Shown here in pieces: positions 1-6,124 of a DNA stretch of 8,735 nucleotides (the first letter of the stretch is position 1; each line of letters begins with the position of its first letter). This DNA is from an archaeon (lineage in GTDB: Archaea; Nanobdellota; Nanobdellia; Woesearchaeales; JAGVOV01): positions 1 to 8,735 of the forward strand of contig JAGVOV010000010.1 in the NCBI GenBank assembly GCA_020052545.1, read 5' to 3'. Under the pieces are notes generated by a model. It was not told the DNA's origin. It saw only the letters and a list, made by a program, of their open reading frames with translations, and searched no databases. Both the position numbers and the translations under genes were made by a program.

Positions 1-108
1 GAAAGGCGTAGATGATGTCGGTGTCCCTGTATTGTTATTGTTCTGGCATCCTGCGCCGACAATAAATATTGAGATTATCGCAAAAACCAACAACATCGTC
101 TTTTTCAT
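1..108 (-). CDS. Putative lipoprotein, N-terminal fragment (cut by left edge)
   Basis: The first 36 codons of a leftward gene are visible and the frame is open to the window edge. The protein starts MKKTMLLVFAIISIFIVG. This is a short basic n-region, a hydrophobic core, and a lipobox-like VGAGC with Cys21 as the likely lipidated residue. An Asn/Thr/Ser/Pro-rich tether (QNNNNTGTPTSSTP) follows, as is common just after the anchor cysteine of surface lipoproteins. The start ATG at 106-108 sits 1 bp after the TAA of the upstream 322-residue lipoprotein gene. A strong GGGAGG ribosome binding site lies 5 nt before it, so the two genes are almost certainly co-transcribed. The visible part does not resemble the two six-cysteine lipoproteins, so it is probably a different family whose mature domain lies outside the window. 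The substrate or role cannot be stated. Confidence 0.75.
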   Translation of the reverse strand, partial: MKKTMLLVFAIISIFIVGAGCQNNNNTGTPTSSTPF

Positions 109-109
109 T

Positions 110-1078
110 TTATCCTCCCGTGCTCCTCAGCTCTATGTTCTTCTGAATGCTAACCTTATAGCCATAACGCAGCTTCACAATCAAAGTGGTTATGTATGAA
201 TTGTCCTGCTGTGATATCGGTATGTCTTCACAGTAAAAATAACCTGTACCGGAATTGCCCATATTGATGAGCTGAGGTTTGCAGTCGTTGACCAAGTTGC
301 CGGCAAGCGTCACGCTTTCCACCTCAACCCTATTTATATCAAGCGGATTAAAAAGATTCGGGCAGTTCGGTATAGCATAAGCTGGATCAAGCAAAGTGCC
401 ACTGCCTGAATTTGTAACTGTAACCTTGAGCCTTAATCTTTTTCCTCCCGCTACAGACTCCTGTTCAACTCCGGAGATGGAGACTGGTGCGCCTTGGCTG
501 CCTGTCCCTGTTATCGCACCAGCATTGCAGGCCTTCTCAAAATTAGTCTTCCATGGCTGCGGGTCGAGGCAGAGGCTCACGCTCGCCTCAGTGTTGTAAA
601 GATAACAAGCATCCACTCTTATGGGGACATTGAGCCTTGTTGTCTGTCTTGGCAATACAACTGCGCCTGTGAAAAGATATTGCCTATATCCACCCTCTCT
701 GTTATACTGCGTCCTCATGTCGCTGTCACCCATAAATGTGAACTGAACCCCGCTACCGTCATTCGGTATCGGGATAACGTCGCTCCTGACAGGCATATTG
801 GCATCTCTGGCCGCTGTTATGATGCTCCTATCAAATCCGCTCAGGTAGAAGACGCCATCCGGAACTTGTTCTGTCCCCCTATTCCACATCTCCATGCCGA
901 TATTGAAGACATCACCATCATAAACAACATTGGCCGGCATATTGTCCATAAAGTTCATTTCCACGCCTTGAGTGCCCGTCTTATAGTTGATATCTCCTTC
1001 CTGGCTGCTCTGCGTGCTTCCACATCCAAATAAGAAAAGTGCCAACACTATCAAGATAGTTGCCAATGACTTATTCAT
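110..1078 (-). CDS. Six-cysteine lipoprotein, paralogue of the 1118-2029 protein
   Basis: A 322-residue predicted surface lipoprotein of unrecognised family. Residues 1-18 form a signal peptide (MNKS, then a long hydrophobic core) ending in the lipobox LFGC, with Cys19 as the likely lipid anchor. The mature part is predicted beta-rich, with an early block NYKTGTQGVEMNF and a final block around residues 296-317 (LIVKLRYGYKVSIQKNIEL) that looks like paired edge strands of an Ig-like or similar sandwich. Six further cysteines are at 158, 170, 184, 239, 266 and 283. The upstream neighbour has six cysteines in the same order and almost the same spacing, with shared segments such as CYxYxTxAS and SQGAP, so the two genes arose by tandem duplication. 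The ATG at 1078 is about 27 bp from the centre of a TATA box at 1101-1110, so this gene may also have its own leaderless transcript. The role is unknown; an extracytoplasmic binding or structural part of the neighbouring membrane proteins is inference. Confidence 0.85.
   Translation of the reverse strand: MNKSLATILIVLALFLFGCGSTQSSQEGDINYKTGTQGVEMNFMDNMPANVVYDGDVFNIGMEMWNRGTEQVPDGVFYLSGFDRSIITAARDANMPVRSDVIPIPNDGSGVQFTFMGDSDMRTQYNREGGYRQYLFTGAVVLPRQTTRLNVPIRVDACYLYNTEASVSLCLDPQPWKTNFEKACNAGAITGTGSQGAPVSISGVEQESVAGGKRLRLKVTVTNSGSGTLLDPAYAIPNCPNLFNPLDINRVEVESVTLAGNLVNDCKPQLINMGNSGTGYFYCEDIPISQQDNSYITTLIVKLRYGYKVSIQKNIELRSTGG
114..119 (-). promoter_or_regulatory. Shine-Dalgarno site GGGAGG for the edge lipoprotein
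   Basis: The minus strand reads GGGAGG, then 5 nt, then ATG. The site lies within the last Gly-Gly codons of the upstream 322-residue gene. It supports translation of the short edge ORF as a real downstream gene of the operon. Confidence 0.7.
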
Positions 1079-1100
1079 AATGCCTTTATCCTCATAAAAC

Positions 1101-1110
1101 CTATATAAAC
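1101..1110 (-). promoter_or_regulatory. Internal archaeal TATA box upstream of the 322-residue lipoprotein gene
   Basis: The minus strand reads GTTTATATAG, preceded by the purine-rich AGAAAA expected of a BRE. The centre is about 27 bp upstream of the ATG at 1078, which places transcription initiation at or next to the start codon (leaderless). A weak GAGG lies 11 nt before the same ATG, so the gene could be read both from its own promoter and as part of the upstream transcript. Confidence 0.6.
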
Positions 1111-1117
1111 TTTTCTG

Positions 1118-2029
1118 TTAGGTCAATTTAAGTTTGTCTATTGTGACCTCTTTCGACACTGTGAAGGTGTAGCCATAGTCTAAAGTGACATCTATGACGC
1201 TTGTGTACGCTGCCTCAGGCTTGTCCAGGCCATTGTCAAGGCCGCATCTCACAAAGTCATTCTGCCCCTTGAGCTTGAAAGGCAGCGGCTCGCATCTCAA
1301 AGGCATGCCTCCAAGATTTGCGCTCACCTCTATCTTATTCCAATCATCTTTGTCAACCTTCAGATTGCTGCAGAAATCGCTGATCTTGTTCTTGTTTATC
1401 ACATTGCCGTTGCCTTTGTTCTCTATGAAGATAAGGAAGCTGGGGTTCAGCTTCCCGTTGTCATCGATGAAGAATTTAGGTTCAATCTTTGTCACAGCTA
1501 GAGGAGCGCCTTGGCTATCAAGCTGCAATGTTTCAGCTTTGCAGGCCTTGTCCTGGATCCTGTTGTAGATGTCAGAATCGACGCAGATGCCTTCACTTGC
1601 CACTGTCTGATAGGCATAGCAGGCGCTGACGCTGACCAGGCTTTTATGGGTCTCGCTCAGCGCTTCAAGGTTCTTTGTCTTTATGTTGAAGAATCTGACA
1701 TCAGCCTCTCCATCGGGATTGGCTATACTCTTGCCTTTAAGGCCCAGCTGCATCGTCTGCTGCGATAATGGGTACATATAATCTGGCTCATAATTCAGCA
1801 CCAGCCTCCCATTTGCTATATCAGATGCGCCGCTATCTCTGACTTCAAGTCCTACTTGGAATGTTGTTGCTTCATAAACATTGTCGGGCGGCGCCCCATC
1901 AAGAAGCTGCAGTTCCAGTCCAGAATTTCCGGTCCTGTAGTTGGTGTCGCTTATAGGGTTCTGTGTCTCGCCGCCTAGCGAGCAGCCGAACAAAAGCATA
2001 GAAACCAAGAGAAGAGCATGCAACTTCAT
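1118..2029 (-). CDS. Six-cysteine lipoprotein, upstream paralogue
   Basis: A 303-residue predicted lipoprotein of unrecognised family. Residues 1-15 are a signal peptide ending in the lipobox LFGC, with Cys16 as the likely lipidated residue. The mature protein has six cysteines at 137, 149, 163, 220, 246 and 262. The gaps (12, 14, 57, 26, 16) nearly match those of the 322-residue paralogue (12, 14, 55, 27, 17), which suggests a conserved set of disulfides in an oxidising extracytoplasmic place. An early NYRTGNSGLELQL block, a middle IENKGNGNV strand-turn and a C-terminal VIDVTLDYGYTFTVSKEVTI block are shared in kind with the paralogue. The last is also shared with the upstream 495-residue protein. 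Its ATG overlaps that gene's TGA (ATGA), and a GAGGTGAT ribosome binding site lies 3-4 nt upstream, so translation is probably coupled. The function is unknown. Confidence 0.85.
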   Translation of the reverse strand: MKLHALLLVSMLLFGCSLGGETQNPISDTNYRTGNSGLELQLLDGAPPDNVYEATTFQVGLEVRDSGASDIANGRLVLNYEPDYMYPLSQQTMQLGLKGKSIANPDGEADVRFFNIKTKNLEALSETHKSLVSVSACYAYQTVASEGICVDSDIYNRIQDKACKAETLQLDSQGAPLAVTKIEPKFFIDDNGKLNPSFLIFIENKGNGNVINKNKISDFCSNLKVDKDDWNKIEVSANLGGMPLRCEPLPFKLKGQNDFVRCGLDNGLDKPEAAYTSVIDVTLDYGYTFTVSKEVTIDKLKLT

Positions 2030-3513
2030 GCTATCACCTCTTTAGGCTGGACATAAATAGTTGCGCTTTTCTCAAGGCTATAATCATAATCTACAATGGT
2101 CCTTATGTATTTTGTTGATATAGGTGCGTTCCCTAGAAGATTGTCGAGATATTTTGAGTCATAGCCGAAATGGCAATACACATTCTGGAAAGTCTTCAGC
2201 TTTTTTGTCCTGTCCATGTTAAGCTCGTAATAAGTGTAGAAGCTGCAATCATTCTCGCAGGCAGGCCTGTTGGCTATTGAGCCCGATTTGCAGAGCTGCA
2301 CGCACATGCTTGAGTCGACCTCTTTGATGGGATGGTCGCAAGCCTCGTCCCCAGTCTTTATCTTTATGCCAAGCGGGACCTGCAGCGAAAGCTTCGATAC
2401 GTTCATCACGTATCCCTCATCCCTATTCTCTATTGTGACGCCTACCCTAGACAAGTCATCCTGATTGTCTATCTTTATCCCGATAGGCTGCGCTTCTGTC
2501 GTCGCCATGCCCACTTTTATCGGTCCATTGGTGAAGACGGCTGTGGGATTTGTGTCAGTTATCCCGAATTCCTGGAATATGTCTAATTTTTCCATGAGCA
2601 TGGATCTTTTCTTTTGGTAATCCATGAAATAGGCCTTGATGTATGCAAGCGTAGTGAAGTCATATTCAGCCCTTATGTAGATGGTGTGCGCCCCGGCAGT
2701 GGCTTGAGGGAATGTGCATTCTATAGAAGCCTCTTCCTGGCTGTAAACATCAAAAGTCAGAATCTTCTTGTTGTTCCCAAGGTCGCCGGAGTTTTTTTCT
2801 TTGTCCATCCAGCAAGTCACACTTATCCTGACCGGCTTATCATCACCAGTGCTCAATGCCTTTACCTTAAGATTGGCCCAGACAGACACCTTGTCGCCAT
2901 CCCTATACTCGGGATCTGAGGCTTCCAGATTCTCAAGGTAGACGCCAAGCTGCGTATACTGGTTTTCCTCCACTTCACCTTCATAATATCTTCCTTCCGC
3001 TATCGCAGTCTGCTTGGTCAAGAAATTGTTCCATGCGTCAATAGGGTTCAATGTAGAAAAGAAATTTCCGAGCTTGGCAATGAATATTGATATCTTTCCG
3101 ACAGCTTTTCCCAGCCACCCTTCTCCTGCAGTCTTTGAGCTGCCGCCGACCGTTATGAATATCGCGAACACAACCAGCACTATCAGGACAACAGCGCCAA
3201 GAGCCTTTGCGATGCCAAAACCCTTCCCTTGGCTGAGGTCGACACTTATCCTGTTTTGGACAGGCTCTGCAGGAGCGCTTGCCCGGAATTTCCTTACCAA
3301 ATACCACACTGCAGCAGCAATGATTGAAGCCAGCGCGAGCCAAGGGCTTACCCAGAAAAGTGCGCCAAAAACCATAAGGCTCGCAAGTATCGAGACAGAA
3401 ATCTTCCATATGTTCCTGTATCTTGCGTAATTTCTCCCTGCCTCTTCTCCAAATCTCTGCGTGATATCACTAAGCGCATCTATCTGCTCGTCAACGCGTT
3501 GCTTATCCACCAC
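2026..3513 (-). CDS. Three-span membrane protein with cysteine-rich extracellular beta domains
   Basis: A 495-residue protein of unrecognised family. Residues 1-35 are charged and helical (VDEQIDALSDITQRFGEEAGRN) and probably cytosolic. Two hydrophobic segments follow at about 37-54 and 57-73, then a short basic stretch and a third span at about 103-123. Residues 132-170 may be amphipathic. The rest is predicted extracellular and beta-rich. A first domain at about 178-300 contains C234 and C266 and ends AEYDFTTLAYIKAYFMDYQ. A second domain at about 340-490 carries six cysteines (392, 404, 408, 419, 423, 447) and ends with a DYDYSLEKSATIYVQ block like the ends of the two lipoproteins. The start is GTG at 3513, because a stop lies just upstream in frame and GGTGA is 6 nt before it. 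The second codon is also GTG, so a start 3 nt later is possible. Its place between the repeat protein and the lipoproteins suggests a membrane platform for them, which is inference. Confidence 0.85.
   Translation of the reverse strand: MVDKQRVDEQIDALSDITQRFGEEAGRNYARYRNIWKISVSILASLMVFGALFWVSPWLALASIIAAAVWYLVRKFRASAPAEPVQNRISVDLSQGKGFGIAKALGAVVLIVLVVFAIFITVGGSSKTAGEGWLGKAVGKISIFIAKLGNFFSTLNPIDAWNNFLTKQTAIAEGRYYEGEVEENQYTQLGVYLENLEASDPEYRDGDKVSVWANLKVKALSTGDDKPVRISVTCWMDKEKNSGDLGNNKKILTFDVYSQEEASIECTFPQATAGAHTIYIRAEYDFTTLAYIKAYFMDYQKKRSMLMEKLDIFQEFGITDTNPTAVFTNGPIKVGMATTEAQPIGIKIDNQDDLSRVGVTIENRDEGYVMNVSKLSLQVPLGIKIKTGDEACDHPIKEVDSSMCVQLCKSGSIANRPACENDCSFYTYYELNMDRTKKLKTFQNVYCHFGYDSKYLDNLLGNAPISTKYIRTIVDYDYSLEKSATIYVQPKEVIA
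2033..2040 (-). promoter_or_regulatory. Shine-Dalgarno site GAGGTGAT for the 303-residue lipoprotein
   Basis: GAGGTGAT on the minus strand lies 3 nt before the ATG at 2029 and inside the coding end of the 495-residue gene. With the ATGA stop/start overlap it supports translational coupling and fixes the start. Confidence 0.65.
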
Positions 3514-3519
3514 TTTTTG

Positions 3520-3524
3520 TCACC
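3520..3524 (-). promoter_or_regulatory. Shine-Dalgarno GGTGA deciding the GTG start at 3513
   Basis: GGTGA on the minus strand ends 6 nt before GTG at 3513 and overlaps the in-frame TGA stop at 3520-3522. It favours the first of the two adjacent GTG codons as the start. Confidence 0.5.
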
Positions 3525-3571
3525 GAAAAAAGCCACAAAGCAGAATACATCATGTTTTCACCCAATCTGGG

Positions 3572-3577
3572 ACCTCC
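3572..3577 (-). promoter_or_regulatory. Orphan consensus Shine-Dalgarno GGAGGT in the 67-bp gap
   Basis: A perfect GGAGGT lies just after the TAA of the 413-residue gene, but about 58 nt before the GTG of the next real gene. At 10 nt it precedes only GTG AAA ACA TGA. A 16-codon ORF (ATG at 3553, TAA at 3503-3505, encoding MMYSALWLFSVTKSGG) begins 18 nt downstream. Nearby is a short perfect inverted repeat, CCCA-ATC-TGGG, at 3561-3571. The site may serve a leader peptide or be accidental. Confidence 0.3.
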
Positions 3578-3580
3578 TTT

Positions 3581-4822
3581 TTATGGCTTATAAAAGTAAA
3601 TCTTAAGCTCTGAAATCTCAATAGTATTCTTGTCAGGCTCAATCCTCACATAGTTGTTATCCGTCTGGTCAAAGTATTCCTTCGGTATCATCCTGAGAAC
3701 CTTGAGCTTGTCCTTTGCGTCTATAGATATTATATGGCCGTTGACTATGAGCTTAGCCCTCTTGTAATCGCCGTTGTTGACGAATTTTATGCTTGCATTA
3801 AGCTTCCTGTTACCATTGATCAAATTATTGTATTCTTTGTCTGAAAGGTCAAAATAATAAGTAGGATAAGTAGCCTTCTTGAGCCCGGTCTCGACCCTCA
3901 CATTGTCTACAGTGTATGTCCCTTTAGACGTCTTGAATGTTATCTTGTTGTCTCCATTCTCAAGGAACTGTTTTGGCACATCTTTGAAGTTCAGCACGCC
4001 GCAATCCGGCACGCCGCTGAAGATCTCATTGCTGTTCACGGTGATGTCAAGCTGGCCTACATCTTTTATCTTGCACTCCGGGTTGAACCTTAATGTGGCT
4101 TTCTGTATGTTACTAAATTCATCGCTTTCAAGATAGATGTCTGATGTGCTGCTCTGCTTGCTTTCATCAGTTATGTCACCGAAGATGTTTATGCTATCCA
4201 GGCTGTATGCATTGCTGCTCCAGAACTGCCAGCCAACACCAGACACAGAGAACTCAAGCACATTGTTTGCCTTGACTAAGTTTTTCGGCAGCTTTATCGG
4301 CTCAGGATTGATGGAAGCTATGGCATTGTCAAACACAACATTCCCGTTCAATGTTATCACAAGACGCCCAGAACGCTCCTGGGCATTGAAGCTCAGCACA
4401 TAGTTGTCTGTCATCTTTATGTCTTCAACGCTGAAGCTCACTTGCTTCTTCTGCTTCTCAAAGACATTGCTTTTCACATATAAGCTGTTGGCAGCCTCAA
4501 GTATGTCTGTACGGGTAGTCTTGTAAAGCGTGAAGGCAGATATGTCGTGCTCAAAAGTCTGGTCTGTGACAAATGTCAATGTGCCTGGCCTTTCAAAGAC
4601 AAAAGTATTGTCATCATCTGCGGAAATTGATCCAGACTCATTTGTCGTGTTCAGGAGCTTGTCCCTTTCTGCCGGCGGAAGGAAAAGTACGTAAAATATG
4701 ACAAAAAGCGTTATCAAGGCAAGCAATACGGCCGCACCACCGGCAGATGAGCTCTCAACGGCGCTAGAGCCCCCTCCAGAATCACCATGTTCGCTGCCCT
4801 TTTTATTCCTGAAAAGCCTCAT
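3581..4822 (-). CDS. Single-span surface protein with three internal beta repeats
   Basis: A 413-residue protein, first gene of the leftward cluster; no named family recognised. A short basic and Gly/Ser-rich cytosolic tail (1-28) precedes one membrane span at about 29-48 (VLLALITLFVIFYVLF). The juxtamembrane LPPAERDKLL follows at 48-57, and the remainder is extracellular. Three repeated units of about 70 residues begin near 141, 241 and 341. Each runs through a strand, an N-G-x-x-I/V-like turn (LNGNVVF, VNSNEIF, VNGHIIS), a P-K-x segment with aromatic or aliphatic residues (LPKNLV, VPKQFL, IPKEYF), an Asn-containing turn and closing strands. The pattern suggests a jelly-roll or galactose-binding-like fold. 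C250 and C274 in the second unit could form a disulfide. The frame stays open upstream to a TTG at 4903, but ATG 4822 is preferred: it sits behind a TATA box, and the extra 27 residues would lie over the promoter and the divergent gene. The function is unknown. Confidence 0.85.
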   Translation of the reverse strand: MRLFRNKKGSEHGDSGGGSSAVESSSAGGAAVLLALITLFVIFYVLFLPPAERDKLLNTTNESGSISADDDNTFVFERPGTLTFVTDQTFEHDISAFTLYKTTRTDILEAANSLYVKSNVFEKQKKQVSFSVEDIKMTDNYVLSFNAQERSGRLVITLNGNVVFDNAIASINPEPIKLPKNLVKANNVLEFSVSGVGWQFWSSNAYSLDSINIFGDITDESKQSSTSDIYLESDEFSNIQKATLRFNPECKIKDVGQLDITVNSNEIFSGVPDCGVLNFKDVPKQFLENGDNKITFKTSKGTYTVDNVRVETGLKKATYPTYYFDLSDKEYNNLINGNRKLNASIKFVNNGDYKRAKLIVNGHIISIDAKDKLKVLRMIPKEYFDQTDNNYVRIEPDKNTIEISELKIYFYKP

Positions 4823-4848
4823 TTTGCTTTTAAAACAATATATCCAAC

Positions 4849-4857
4849 TATATATAT
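4849..4857 (-). promoter_or_regulatory. TATA box of the leftward surface-protein cluster
   Basis: The minus strand reads ATATATATA, preceded by GAAAAGA, a good BRE-like purine tract. The centre is about 31 bp from the ATG at 4822. Initiation about 26 bp downstream would give an mRNA with a leader of roughly 5 nt or none. This is the likely main promoter for the five leftward genes. Confidence 0.65.
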
Positions 4858-4878
4858 TCTTTTCTATTCTTGGCAAGG

Positions 4879-4887
4879 TTTTTATAC
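4879..4887 (+). promoter_or_regulatory. TATA box of pelota (leaderless)
   Basis: TTTTTATAC is centred about 26 bp before the ATG at 4909, which places transcription initiation on the start codon. The box lies inside the TTG-initiated upstream extension of the pelota frame, so that extension is unlikely to be translated. Confidence 0.65.
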
Positions 4888-4908
4888 TCAGGAAGGGCAT
4901 CAAAGGCC

Positions 4909-5955
4909 ATGCGGATGCTTGAAAAGGATCTGAGGCATGGGACGCTTAAGGTAAAAGTAGAAACAGCAGAAGACCTATGGTCCCTCAGCCAGATAATAGA
5001 GGCAGGAGACATGGTTGAAGGCAGCACGATAAGAAAGATCAAGCTTGGCGGGGAAGAAGACAGGAAGTCAGAAGTGATAAAGAGGCACATCACATTAAGG
5101 CTGGCTGCCGAAAAGGTCGATTTTGAGACAGAATCTTTGAGGATATCAGGCACAATATTGGAAGGTTTCGAGGACATCCCAAAAGGTGCGCATCACACGC
5201 TTAATATCGAGCAGAATTCTAAAATAAGCATAGTAAAACACGAGTGGCATGGCTATCAACTCGACAAGATTGAGGAAGCATGCAATGAAAAGCCGGCAAA
5301 AATTTTGATTTGCGTATTTGACAGGGAAGAGGCTTATTTTGCCTTGCTGAAAAGAAATGGGCATCAGATGCTTTCCTCCATAAAGGGAGATGTGGAGAAG
5401 AAGGATTTCGGCCAGAAAGGGAGCAATTTTTTCGCGGAGATCGTCAAGGAACTAGCAGCTTATGAAGAAAGGTACAATCTCGACAGCATCATACTCGCAA
5501 GCCCCGCTTTCTGGAAAGAGGAGCTGATAAAAAACCTCAATGATGAGAAGCTGAGAAAGAAGATGATATTGGCGACATGCAGCTCAGCCACAGAGAGCGC
5601 GATACAGGAAGTGCTGAAGAGGGATGAGCTGAAGCAAGCTTTAAAGCAGGAGCGCTCGATAGCTGAAAGCGGCCTAGTGGAAGAATTCCTCTCAGAGCTC
5701 AGCAAAGACAACCTTGCATGCTATGGCCTGAATGAAGTGAGGGCTGCAGCAATCTCCGGAGCCATAAACAAGCTGCTTGTGACAGATTTTCTGCTGCATA
5801 AGGCAAGAAAAGAGAACCTTGATGTGGAAAACGTGATGAAGATGGCAGAAAAGACAAAGGCGGAAGTCAAGATAATATCAAGCCAGTTCGAGGCAGGGAA
5901 AAAGCTCGATGCGCTTTCAGGCATCGCAGCCATATTGAGATTTAAGATAACGTAA
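4909..5955 (+). CDS. pelA: Pelota (aPelota/Dom34), mRNA surveillance and ribosome rescue factor
   Basis: A 348-residue eRF1-related protein that, with an EF1A-family GTPase and ABCE1, recognises ribosomes stalled with an empty A site and promotes their splitting in the cytosol. The three pelota domains are readable. The N-terminal Sm-like domain (about 1-125) has MRMLEKDLRHGTLKVKVETAEDLW, EAGD and the AHHTL segment at 94-98. The central alpha/beta domain (about 128-245) has AKILICVFDREEAYFALL and SIILASPAFWKEEL. The C-terminal eRF1_3-type domain (about 255-348) has CYGLNEVRAAA and EAGKKLDALSGIAAILRF. No GGQ tripeptide is present, as expected for pelota rather than the peptide-release factor aRF1. 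The length is normal for archaea. The frame extends upstream to TTG 4870, but ATG 4909 matches the canonical N-terminus and the TATA spacing. A small zinc-ribbon gene follows 37 bp later. Confidence 0.95.
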   Translation: MRMLEKDLRHGTLKVKVETAEDLWSLSQIIEAGDMVEGSTIRKIKLGGEEDRKSEVIKRHITLRLAAEKVDFETESLRISGTILEGFEDIPKGAHHTLNIEQNSKISIVKHEWHGYQLDKIEEACNEKPAKILICVFDREEAYFALLKRNGHQMLSSIKGDVEKKDFGQKGSNFFAEIVKELAAYEERYNLDSIILASPAFWKEELIKNLNDEKLRKKMILATCSSATESAIQEVLKRDELKQALKQERSIAESGLVEEFLSELSKDNLACYGLNEVRAAAISGAINKLLVTDFLLHKARKENLDVENVMKMAEKTKAEVKIISSQFEAGKKLDALSGIAAILRFKIT

Positions 5956-5962
5956 TCGTAAT

Positions 5963-5972
5963 CTTTAAAAAC
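5963..5972 (+). promoter_or_regulatory. TATA-like box before the zinc-ribbon gene
   Basis: CTTTAAAAAC lies just after the pelota stop, centred about 26 bp before the ATG at 5993. This is the spacing seen upstream of pelota and fits a leaderless transcript. No good Shine-Dalgarno sequence lies before that ATG, which agrees with leaderless initiation. Confidence 0.5.
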
Positions 5973-5992
5973 ACAAAAAACTAAAGCCTATT

Positions 5993-6124
5993 ATGGCGGA
6001 AAAATCATTGCAGGGCATCGAGAGTGAGGAAGCTCCAATAAGATGCCCGAGCTGCGGCAGCAAAGATTTTGATTTAGATGGTGTTGAGCGCTTCTGCAAG
6101 AAGTGCGGCTACGTTTTCGAATGA
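5993..6124 (+). CDS. 43-residue zinc-ribbon protein
   Basis: A tiny ORF encoding a protein that starts MAEKSLQGIESEEAP. Two zinc-knuckle motifs follow, C18-P-S-C21-G and C35-K-K-C38-G, 13 residues apart, and the protein ends YVFE. This is a complete four-cysteine ribbon with the CPxCG / CxxCG signature of small archaeal zinc-finger proteins, and it also resembles the N-terminal ribbon of TFB/TFIIB. It lacks the features I would expect of ribosomal protein S27ae beyond the ribbon itself. The acidic N-terminus makes direct nucleic-acid binding less certain, and a protein-interaction or adaptor role is equally possible. Its TGA overlaps the ATG of the next gene (ATGA), so the two are probably translated together. 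The gene is short, but the intact ribbon, the TATA-box spacing and the coupling support it as real. Confidence 0.8.
   Translation: MAEKSLQGIESEEAPIRCPSCGSKDFDLDGVERFCKKCGYVFE

Noticed and set aside
494..1033. 179-codon open frame on the plus strand
   Set aside because: It lies antisense to the clear lipoprotein gene with lipobox and paralogue. Its translation shows no domain or coherent composition.
3038..3409. 123-codon cysteine-rich frame on the minus strand
   Set aside because: It is an alternate frame inside the 495-residue membrane protein gene. The cysteines arise from frame-shifted codons, and no zinc motif with regular spacing is present.
3561..3571. CCCA-ATC-TGGG inverted repeat as a terminator
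   Set aside because: It has a four-base stem with a three-base loop and no T-run close after it on the minus strand. It is too weak to call.
4823..4903. Upstream extension of the 413-residue protein from TTG 4903 (27 residues)
   Set aside because: It would run across both promoters. ATG 4822 has the right TATA spacing and a normal cytosolic tail.
4870..4908. Upstream extension of pelota from TTG 4870 (13 residues)
   Set aside because: It contains the TATA box and is not part of the canonical pelota N-terminus, which begins at MRMLEKDL.
5993..6124. Ribosomal protein S27ae for the zinc ribbon
   Set aside because: Only the two CxxC knuckles agree. The segment between them does not match what I expect of S27ae, and the same layout fits many small CPxCG proteins.
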